Source of the DNA: Bacteroidota bacterium
GTDB taxonomy: Bacteria > Bacteroidota > Ignavibacteria > UBA10030 > UBA6906
Assembly (NCBI GenBank): GCA_030835135.1
Contig: JAUQWO010000022.1
Coordinates: 62,001-126,000, forward strand
Length of the DNA stretch: 64,000 nt
Direction of reading: 5' to 3'
Below the pieces are notes generated by a model. The model had not been told where the DNA came from. It saw only the letters and a program-made list of their open reading frames with translations, and made no database searches. Of this stretch, positions 51,879-59,402 are shown one piece after another. Position 1 is the first letter of the stretch. Each line of letters begins with the position of its first letter. The translations under genes were made by a program, and so were the position numbers.

Positions 51879-54677
51879 ATGCATGGCGCGCGATCGTGGC
51901 TCCTTCTCCTGATCGGGATCCTGCTGTCAGGTCCTGTACCGGCACAGGATATCCGGGGTGTGAATCTCGGGGTCGGCACCGGACTGATCGTGAGGGGGTT
52001 CACCGGGGCGGGCGGGCAGACGGTCACATTCCAACGCCCCCTGCCTCTGTTCAGCGTCTGGTGCAACGACACCCTGATGTCCTCCGCCTCGTTCAAGAGT
52101 CGGGCAACGGGTGACAGCATCCTCTGGTCATCCCGACGAAAGCTCCATGGTGTGGTGAGGACGCGATCACTGTCGCGCCGCGGTGTGGAGATCGATGTGA
52201 CCTTCCGGAATGCCTCGCAGGAGACACTGGCCGTCGCGAATGTCGTTCCGCTGGGCGAGGACGCATCACGGGTCTTCATCCGGGCCAACGGCCCCGCCAC
52301 GCCGGAGCTGCGTCTGAGCCGGTCCGCGTTGTTCCGCCCGGGCTGCGGACCCATCGGGGTGGTGCTTCCTGACAATGCATGGGAGATGGGCTTCTGTGAT
52401 GTTCCCCTCGGCGCCGGCCGTGGACTCGTCGCCATCGCCCGCAGGCAGGATCCAGCATCGGCCGACCTCCGGCGGTTCCGCGCGCTCCTCCCTCCCGGTG
52501 GATGGGTCACCTACCGGTTCCATATCGATGATCATCCCGGCGATTGGCGCGACGGGCTGCGCATGATGTTCCGCGACCGGTGGCTGTATGACCTCGATGC
52601 ATTCGACAACTCCCTCTACGAGCGGAATGATCTCTCCTGGATCAGGAACAGCTATCTGCTTCTGCTGCAATTCGCGTGGGACCGGGACTACTACGATGCC
52701 CAGGCAGGACAGTACCGGTTCGACGCATTCCTGACGCAGTGGCAGCATCTCCTTGGAGGATTCGAAGCGTTCATGCTCTGGCCCACCTGGCCGCGGCTGG
52801 GCGTGGACCAGCGGAACCAGTGGGACATGTACCGCGACCTTCCCGGTGGTCTGACGGAGATCCGACGACAGGTGCGTGTGGCGCGGCGGTCCGGCACGCG
52901 GTATTTCATCGCATACAATCCGTGGGATGAGAGCACCCGCCGTGAGGATCACCTCGCAGGGCTTGCGGATATGGTAAGGACCATCGAAGCGGACGGCGTG
53001 GTCCTGGATACCTGGGGCCAGTCGAGCAGGGAGTTCCAGGCCGCGGTAGACGGTGTGCGGCCGGGGGTGGTGCTCTTCAGCGAAGGGATGGCGGTGCCGC
53101 GGGACATGCCTGGCATCGTCGCCGGACGCGTGCACGATGCCATCGTGATGCCACCGCCTCTCAATCTGAACAAACTCATCAAGCCTGATCTGGCTATCTT
53201 CCGCGTCATCCAGCTGGCGGAAGGACGCATCCATCGCGAGGCGGCGGTTGCGTTCTTCAACGGCTATGGGAGCGAACTGAATATCATGCGCCCCGGCCGG
53301 CCGGACTGGATCGGGGAGGACCTCGCGTACCTCGGCCGGACAACGAAGATCCTGCGCGAGAACAGTACTGCGTTCCTCAGTCCGGCGTGGGTCCCGCTGG
53401 TCAGTACGATGGCGGACAGCATCTGGGTGCATGCCTGGCCGGCACAAGGGAAGACCCTTTTTACGGTCTATAACCTGCGTCCGGAAGGCTGGAGCGGTCC
53501 GTTGTTCACCGTGAGCGCGGACACGTCGATGCATGCCGTGGATATCTGGAACCATGAGGAGCTGCCGTGGCGGAGTGCAGGAGACAGTGTGACGCTCACG
53601 GTGACTGCCGATGGGTTCAGCCGCGCGTGGCTCGGTACGCGGAGAGAGGGAAGCGTGGATTGCATCGCGCTCTTCACGAAGCGACTGGGTGTCCGGCGGG
53701 ATGGCGATTCGCTTGCGATCACGACGCGTGGCGGTTCCCGCGTTGTTGTCTGGGCTGGCGAGCCATCGTACCACACCCCATCCGTCACGTTCTCGACGGG
53801 AGCGCGGACGATCTCGCTGTACCAGGCGCTGGGCCGGCATGAGGAAAAGGTGGTGGTGCAGCTGTTTGATGGGTCCGAACTGCTGGATGAGCGTGTGGTG
53901 TCGATCCCGCTCGCGACGCCACGTCCTCTCACGCGCCGCGTCACGACCCCTCCGTCACTGAATCCGCCGGCAGGCATGGTCCGGATCCCTCCGGGATCGT
54001 TCACCTACCGCACCACCAGGAGCTTCTTGTCACCGAACGAGGTGATCCCGTATCCGGGTTCAGCGGAACCACGCACCTGTCTCATGCCCGAATTCTTCAT
54101 GGATGTCACGCCGGTCACCAACGCGCAGTTCCGGACGTTCATGAGCGCCACGCACTATATGCCTGCCGACCGGACGAATTTTCTGAAGCACTGGGTGGAC
54201 GGCGCGCCGGTGCCCGGGATGGAGAACCACCCGGTGGTGTATGTTGACCGGCATGATGCTGCCGCATATGCCGTGTGGGCAGGGAAGCGTCTCCCCACGG
54301 AGGTGGAGTGGCAGTATGCCGCGCAGGGAGCCGATGGCCGGAAGTATCCCTGGGGAGCGGCATTCGATTCGACACGGTGCAACTGTGGCCGGCAGATGAC
54401 CACGCCGGTGGATGCCTTCCCGTCCGGAGCGAGTCCGTTCGGCGTGCAGGATCTTGTCGGAAACGTCTGGCAACTTACGGCCGATCTGTACACCAACGGC
54501 ACCTTCTATTATGCCATGCTCCGCGGCGGGAGCTACTATGATCCGTCGTCCAGTTGGTGGTACGTGCGCGGGGGGCCGCAACCGGTGGACAATCCGCAGA
54601 TCCTCCTGCTGGTTGCTCCGGGTTTCGACCGTTGCGCAACGGTGGGATTCCGTTGTGTGAAGGATGGTGGACGATGA
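51879..54677 (+). CDS. Secreted glycosidase-like protein fused to a formylglycine-generating-enzyme (FGE/SUMF1) domain
   Basis: The 932-residue protein has a signal peptide (SWLLLLIGILLSGPVPAQ). Residues about 40-230 form a beta-rich domain, and about 235-560 look like a TIM-barrel glycoside hydrolase (FEAFMLWPTWPRLG, RYFIAYNPWDES, VVLDTWGQSS, LFSEGMAVP), with a beta domain after it. I do not recognise the GH family. The C-terminal 240 residues are a clear FGE-sulfatase domain (MVRIPPGSF, FFMDVTPVTNAQF, KRLPTEVEWQYAAQG, VGNVWQLTADLY, MLRGGSYY). In FGE proteins this fold oxidises a cysteine or binds sugars; whether copper-binding cysteines are kept is unclear. A longer frame starts at 51768, but AAGGGGA precedes ATG 51879. 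The stop overlaps the LacI gene start by four bases. Confidence 0.72.
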   Translation: MHGARSWLLLLIGILLSGPVPAQDIRGVNLGVGTGLIVRGFTGAGGQTVTFQRPLPLFSVWCNDTLMSSASFKSRATGDSILWSSRRKLHGVVRTRSLSRRGVEIDVTFRNASQETLAVANVVPLGEDASRVFIRANGPATPELRLSRSALFRPGCGPIGVVLPDNAWEMGFCDVPLGAGRGLVAIARRQDPASADLRRFRALLPPGGWVTYRFHIDDHPGDWRDGLRMMFRDRWLYDLDAFDNSLYERNDLSWIRNSYLLLLQFAWDRDYYDAQAGQYRFDAFLTQWQHLLGGFEAFMLWPTWPRLGVDQRNQWDMYRDLPGGLTEIRRQVRVARRSGTRYFIAYNPWDESTRREDHLAGLADMVRTIEADGVVLDTWGQSSREFQAAVDGVRPGVVLFSEGMAVPRDMPGIVAGRVHDAIVMPPPLNLNKLIKPDLAIFRVIQLAEGRIHREAAVAFFNGYGSELNIMRPGRPDWIGEDLAYLGRTTKILRENSTAFLSPAWVPLVSTMADSIWVHAWPAQGKTLFTVYNLRPEGWSGPLFTVSADTSMHAVDIWNHEELPWRSAGDSVTLTVTADGFSRAWLGTRREGSVDCIALFTKRLGVRRDGDSLAITTRGGSRVVVWAGEPSYHTPSVTFSTGARTISLYQALGRHEEKVVVQLFDGSELLDERVVSIPLATPRPLTRRVTTPPSLNPPAGMVRIPPGSFTYRTTRSFLSPNEVIPYPGSAEPRTCLMPEFFMDVTPVTNAQFRTFMSATHYMPADRTNFLKHWVDGAPVPGMENHPVVYVDRHDAAAYAVWAGKRLPTEVEWQYAAQGADGRKYPWGAAFDSTRCNCGRQMTTPVDAFPSGASPFGVQDLVGNVWQLTADLYTNGTFYYAMLRGGSYYDPSSSWWYVRGGPQPVDNPQILLLVAPGFDRCATVGFRCVKDGGR

Positions 54678-55741
54678 AGCGCCGGACGGTACGCCATGTC
54701 ACCGCCAGCGACGTGGCCCGGGCAAGCGGCGTCTCGGCGATGACCGTCTCGCGTGTGTTCAGCGGTCGCGCCCCGGTGGGCGATCGGACGCAGCGGAAGG
54801 TCCTTGCCGCGGCCCGGACGCTGGGCTACCGGCCCAACCAGATCGCACAGAGTCTGGCACTGAGCAGGACGCAGACGATCGGGGTGGTGGTGCCGGAGAT
54901 CTCGCATTCCTTCTTTCCGGAAGCGATCCGGGGGATCGAGGAGGTGACGTACCGCGCGGGGTATCATCTGTTGCTGATGCACAGTGCGGAAACGGCGGAA
55001 CGCGAACGCGATGCATTGCTCACGCTGGAATCCAAACGGGTGGATGGGATACTCCTTTCGGTTGCGCAGGATGCGGGACCCACTCATCCGTACCGGAGGG
55101 TGGTGCAGCTGGGGATCCCGCTGGTCTTCTTCGACCGGTGTGTGTCCGGCATCGGGGCAACATGCGTCAGTATCGATGACGAGGAGAGCGCACGCGTCAT
55201 CACCGCGCATCTCATCGGGCATGGCTATACGCGTATCGCACACCTTGCCGGGCCGCGTTCGCTTGCTATCAGCCGGGCGCGGCGTGCGGGCTATCGGGCG
55301 GCACTGCTGGGTGCAGGGCTGGCGTGTGACGATGCCCTCATCGTGAGTGCCGGACTGCACGAGCAGGCCGGCTACGCGGCGATGGTGTCACTGCTCGCGC
55401 TTCCGGTTTCGAAGCGACCGCGGGCGGTCGTTGCCATCAACGATCCCGCGGCCTATGGGGCCATGCTGGCGGTCATGCACAGCGGGCTGCGCGTACCGGA
55501 GGATGTCGCCGTCGTCGGTTTCTCCGATGATCTTCGTGCGGAGCTGATGCCGGTGCCGCTGACCACGATCCGGCAGCCTGCGTATGAACTCGGCCGGACG
55601 GCCGCGGCGGAACTCATCGCGCAGATCCAAGGTGCGACGGCGGGGAAGAAACAGAAGACCGTTGGAACGGAACTGGTGACACGGCGATCGTGCGGATGTG
55701 TGACGCCAGCGGACACCGAGTCCCCGGCACGGCCCCGCTGA
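54674..55741 (+). CDS. LacI/GalR-family transcriptional regulator
   Basis: The 355-residue protein has the N-terminal LacI helix-turn-helix (TASDVARASGVSAMTVSRVF, residues about 9-28) and hinge (YRPNQIAQSLAL), then the periplasmic-binding-like effector domain (TIGVVVPEIS, ILLSVAQ, VFFDRCVSGIG, VAVVGFSDD, LTTIRQPAYELG). It starts inside the stop of the FGE fusion gene (ATGA) and so shares its transcript. The perfect LacI-type palindrome at 48148-48163 in front of galT is its likely target, making the galT-to-regulator block self-regulated. The effector sugar is not readable from sequence. Confidence 0.9.
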   Translation: MKRRTVRHVTASDVARASGVSAMTVSRVFSGRAPVGDRTQRKVLAAARTLGYRPNQIAQSLALSRTQTIGVVVPEISHSFFPEAIRGIEEVTYRAGYHLLLMHSAETAERERDALLTLESKRVDGILLSVAQDAGPTHPYRRVVQLGIPLVFFDRCVSGIGATCVSIDDEESARVITAHLIGHGYTRIAHLAGPRSLAISRARRAGYRAALLGAGLACDDALIVSAGLHEQAGYAAMVSLLALPVSKRPRAVVAINDPAAYGAMLAVMHSGLRVPEDVAVVGFSDDLRAELMPVPLTTIRQPAYELGRTAAAELIAQIQGATAGKKQKTVGTELVTRRSCGCVTPADTESPARPR

Positions 55742-55756
55742 CACGAGCGGTGGCGG

Positions 55757-56776
55757 TCACTGCTTCCGTGCCTCTTCCGCCATCGCCTGGACGTTGTCCG
55801 GCGGAACGTTGGGCAGGATGGCCTCGTGACTCGGACTGATGATCACATGAGGTCCGAGCAGCTGCTTCACCCTGCGCACGTCGATGCGGATATCGTCCGG
55901 AGAGCCATGGACGAGCAGTTCCTGCGTATCGATCCCGCCGAGGAATGCGATCGACCCTTTGAAGTCGCGGGCCAGCGCCGCGGCGTTCATCCCTTCGGCG
56001 CGTGCCTGCAGTGGGTGGAGACATTGAATGCCGGCATCCACGAATGTCCCGATGATCTGGTGCACCGAGCCGCAGGAATGGAGGATCACCTGATAGCCCC
56101 GTCCGTGGGCCTGCGCGGAGAGCCGGCGGATCCACGGCATCACGAAGCGTTCCAGGTCCGCCGGACCGATCATCAAGCCGCGTTGCGTCCCCAGGTCGTT
56201 CCCGAAGAAGTACGCTTCCATGCCATCCTGTACCGCATCAAACAGCCGGTCGTTCGCCTCGAGATAGAAGGTGCACACGCGTTCGAAGGCGGCCTCGACG
56301 ATCTCCGGCTGCGTATGCATGCGCACGAGCATCTCTTCGAATCCGAACAGATCGGCCACATCGTGGAAGAACGGCGCCCAGTACCCCCCGGCCCTGTAGT
56401 ATCCTTCGGAGGCACCAAGCGCGGCGATGGTCTCGTCCAGATGGATGTGGGCGGTCGATGGCCAGTGATACGCCCGCTCGAGATCATCGACGCTCTCACA
56501 CTGCGCAAGCGGTCCCGGGTCGCCCAGGGCGGTTTTGTGGCGCCATGCATCGAACAGACCGTGGCCTGCCGGATCGCGGTAGGAAGATTCCGTGAGCTGC
56601 GGCGAGATCCATCGGAAGTCGCTGCCGACCGCACGGTGGAGGTCTTCAAGAGTGCTCACACCGAAGTGCCGGAAATAGCCCGGGAGCGTGTCGGGGTGCG
56701 GATTGCCGAGCCAGAATCCACAGCGGTCCGCAGGCCGCCGGGCAATGATGTTCGTGATCCGTTGTCGGGGTGTCAT
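55757..56776 (-). CDS. Uroporphyrinogen decarboxylase-like (URO-D superfamily) protein
   Basis: The 339-residue TIM-barrel protein belongs to the URO-D superfamily, in the branch of MtaA/CmuA-type corrinoid methyltransferases rather than true HemE: the opening (MTPRQRITNIIARRPADRCGFW), HSCGSVHQII, the LGGIDTQELL loop and a late SPSHEAILPNVPPDNV. The HSCGS segment could supply zinc ligands. Proteins of this branch also occur in carbohydrate clusters with unknown roles. It lies 50 bases downstream of hrpB on the same strand and is convergent with the LacI gene, 15 bases apart. No corrinoid protein is nearby. Confidence 0.75.
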   Translation of the reverse strand: MTPRQRITNIIARRPADRCGFWLGNPHPDTLPGYFRHFGVSTLEDLHRAVGSDFRWISPQLTESSYRDPAGHGLFDAWRHKTALGDPGPLAQCESVDDLERAYHWPSTAHIHLDETIAALGASEGYYRAGGYWAPFFHDVADLFGFEEMLVRMHTQPEIVEAAFERVCTFYLEANDRLFDAVQDGMEAYFFGNDLGTQRGLMIGPADLERFVMPWIRRLSAQAHGRGYQVILHSCGSVHQIIGTFVDAGIQCLHPLQARAEGMNAAALARDFKGSIAFLGGIDTQELLVHGSPDDIRIDVRRVKQLLGPHVIISPSHEAILPNVPPDNVQAMAEEARKQ

Positions 56777-56826
56777 GATGGTCTTCCGGAGTTGCGATCA
56801 GTGATCTTGTACCGCAGCCGCATGGC

Positions 56827-59283
56827 CTATCGGGGATCCTCCGGCCATTTGTGCTTCGGGTAACGTGCGCGCATCTGCTTACGGACATCCGCATAGGCAT
56901 TGGCCCAGAAGCTCGCGAGGTCCGATGTGACCGCCAGTGGTCGTCCGGCGGGTGAGAGGAGGTGCAACAGCACCTTCACCTTCCCCCCGGCAATGGTCGG
57001 GTTCTGCTTCTGTCCGAACATGTCCTGTAACTTCACCGCCATCACCGGTTGCTCCCCGGCCGTGTAGTCCAGATGCACCTTGCGGCCGACCGGCGATGTG
57101 AGAACGGCCGGGGCGAGGGTCTCCACCAGGCGGCGGTTCTTTTCGCCGAGGATCTGGCGGAGGATCCCGCCGGGGTCGAGACGCTCCAGATGAGAGATCC
57201 GGCTGAGGCCGTGCAGGTGGGGGAGCAGCCACTCGGGTGCGGTCGCGTCCAGGTGCTCATCGCTGAGATCCGGCCACTCTTCTCCTACGAGTCCGCGACG
57301 GCGGAGCCACTCGCTCCGTGCGCGCACGTTCTCCGTTTCCCTGTGCCAGGGGAGGCAGCCGATCCCGCGGGTGATGATCTCCTTGAGCAGGAGTTCTGCC
57401 GCGGCTGCGGCATCCGGTGTGACCATCTGTTCCGCGATCGTGACCGCACCCAAACGGCGGAAGCGGCGGGCCAGCACGGCTTCGGTCCGTGTGTCCCAGA
57501 AGAGTTCGTCCGTCGTTACGATCGAGCCGGCACAATGGATGTCGATCTCGTCTTTCGTGACCGGGGCGGCGAGGAAGATCTTCGCTTCGAGTCCGGCGCC
57601 GTCCACATCGCCGACGGCAAGGAATTCGTGCCGCGCGAGCTGGCTCCACTCGGGAAGCAGCGCACCGGTGGTGTTGGCGAGGAGGTACCGCCGTCCGCCG
57701 TCCTCGCGCCTGCGCGCGATGCGGTCCGGAAAGGCGAGTGCGAGCAGCACGCCGGGCTTCTCCTCACCGGCATCATCCTGTGTCGCGCCGATGATCATGC
57801 GGAGTCTCCTGGCGTCCGCCTGAAGACGTGAACGCGCCGCGGAATCGCCGCGGCCTTCTCCGCGCATCGCCGCCAGTTGCCCGCCCAGATCGATGTCCGC
57901 CTTCGAGGTCCCGCGAGAGATCTCCGGTCCTTCCAGCAGCGCGGCGATATCGCACGCGAGTGCCGCCATACCCAGTTCCTTCCCGCGGAGGATCATATGC
58001 GCAAGCCGGGGGTGCACGGGGAGGTCGCTCATCGCCCTGCCGTGCGGGGTCATACGTCCCGCAGCATCGAGAGCACGGAGTTGCGTGAGGAGCGTACGGG
58101 CCTGCGCAAGGTGATGCGCCGGCGGTTGATCCAGGAAACGGAGCGTGGCGGTGTCCGTGACCCCCCATCGTGCGAGGTCGAGTGCGAGCGGTGCAAGGTC
58201 GGCGGCGAGGATCTCCGGTGTCGGGTACCTGTCGCGCCGCTCTTCTTCGGAAGCCGTCCAGAGGCGGTAGCACACTCCCGGAGCCTGGCGACCGGCGCGA
58301 CCGCGGCGCTGATCGGCGGTGGCAATGGATGCCGGCACGGTGATCAGCCCGGACATCCCGCGGCGTGGATCGAAGTGCGGGACGCGGGCCAGACCGCTGT
58401 CCACCACCACACGCACGCCATCGATGGTAAGGCTCGTTTCGGCCACGCTCGTGGCGAGAATGATCTTGCGTGAACCGCGTGGAGCCGGGGCGAGTGCGGC
58501 GTCCTGGTCGGCGCGCGACGCTTCGCCGTGGAGGAGATGGACGTGCATCTCGGATGTCATGCGCGCATCGGCCAGCAGGTCCCGGCAGCGATGGAGTTCC
58601 CGGCGGCCGGGGAGGAAGACGAGGATGTCGCCCTCGGTCTCCTTGAGTGCGCGTCCGACGGTTTCGACCACGGCCTGTTCGATGAACCCCTCGACGGGAT
58701 GATTTCTGTGGACCGTCTCGACCGGGAACATCCTCCCGTCGCTCCGCACGACCGGTGCATCGCCGAGGATCGTGCCGACGGCGGCGCCGTCGAGCGTGGC
58801 GGACATGACGAGGATGCGGAGGTCGGGGCGGAGATGTGTGCGCGCGTCCAGTGCGAGCGCGAGTCCGAGGTCCGCGTGGATGCTCCGTTCATGGAATTCA
58901 TCGAAAATAACAAGGGCGACGCCCGGGAGGTCCGGTGCATCCTGGAGCATGCGTGTGAGGACGCCTTCGGTCACGATCTCGATGCGGGTACGCGGCGAGG
59001 TGCGCGATTCGCCGCGGATGCGGTAACCGATCGTCGCGCCGACGTGCTCTCCGGCGAGCGACGCCATGTATTCTGCGGCGCGGCGGGCTGCCAGGCGGCG
59101 GGGTTCGAGCATCAGGATCTTCCCATCCGGGACTCCTGATGGTACGAGGAGGCCAGGCGGGACGCGCGTCGTTTTGCCGGCGCCGGGCGGGGCGATGAGG
59201 ACCGCCGTGCCTGCGCGTTCGAGCGCGGCAGCAAGTTCCGGGAGAGCGGAATCGACGGGGAATGAGAGAGTCTGGGCGGCCAT
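56827..59283 (-). CDS. hrpB: ATP-dependent helicase HrpB
   Basis: The 818-residue protein matches HrpB: Walker A APPGAGKTT, motif Ia LEPRRLAARRAA, the DEFHERS DExH box, SATLDG, then the ILATSVAETSLTIDGV and QRRGRAGR motifs, followed by an HA2 region and the HrpB-specific C-terminal domain with LDYTAGEQPV. The family is a DExH-box RNA helicase with an unclear role in RNA metabolism. The minus-strand promoter at 59295-59324 would start transcription only about five bases before the start codon, so translation may be leaderless. It is divergent from the DPD-like gene. Confidence 0.92.
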   Translation of the reverse strand: MAAQTLSFPVDSALPELAAALERAGTAVLIAPPGAGKTTRVPPGLLVPSGVPDGKILMLEPRRLAARRAAEYMASLAGEHVGATIGYRIRGESRTSPRTRIEIVTEGVLTRMLQDAPDLPGVALVIFDEFHERSIHADLGLALALDARTHLRPDLRILVMSATLDGAAVGTILGDAPVVRSDGRMFPVETVHRNHPVEGFIEQAVVETVGRALKETEGDILVFLPGRRELHRCRDLLADARMTSEMHVHLLHGEASRADQDAALAPAPRGSRKIILATSVAETSLTIDGVRVVVDSGLARVPHFDPRRGMSGLITVPASIATADQRRGRAGRQAPGVCYRLWTASEEERRDRYPTPEILAADLAPLALDLARWGVTDTATLRFLDQPPAHHLAQARTLLTQLRALDAAGRMTPHGRAMSDLPVHPRLAHMILRGKELGMAALACDIAALLEGPEISRGTSKADIDLGGQLAAMRGEGRGDSAARSRLQADARRLRMIIGATQDDAGEEKPGVLLALAFPDRIARRREDGGRRYLLANTTGALLPEWSQLARHEFLAVGDVDGAGLEAKIFLAAPVTKDEIDIHCAGSIVTTDELFWDTRTEAVLARRFRRLGAVTIAEQMVTPDAAAAAELLLKEIITRGIGCLPWHRETENVRARSEWLRRRGLVGEEWPDLSDEHLDATAPEWLLPHLHGLSRISHLERLDPGGILRQILGEKNRRLVETLAPAVLTSPVGRKVHLDYTAGEQPVMAVKLQDMFGQKQNPTIAGGKVKVLLHLLSPAGRPLAVTSDLASFWANAYADVRKQMRARYPKHKWPEDPR

Positions 59284-59294
59284 ACGGATGGAGT

Positions 59295-59324
59295 CAATCT
59301 ACGATGGCCTTGTGAGAGAGTCAA
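59295..59324 (-). promoter_or_regulatory. FCB-type promoter for hrpB
   Basis: Minus strand TTG (59324-59322), 20 bases, TAGATTG (59301-59295). The predicted start near 59288 leaves almost no leader before the start codon at 59283. Confidence 0.65.
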
Positions 59325-59350
59325 TTGAGAGAGGCGTTCTTGCATCACCG

Positions 59351-59381
59351 TTGATAATCCCGAGTATATGTTGTAACTTTA
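59351..59381 (+). promoter_or_regulatory. FCB-type promoter for the DPD-like/ssnA genes
   Basis: TTG (59351-59353), 20 bases, TAACTTTA (59374-59381). The transcript would start near 59388 and include the ribosome site GAGAGG before the GTG at 59403. Confidence 0.65.
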
Positions 59382-59402
59382 TACACTAGAGAGGAATCCC
59401 AC

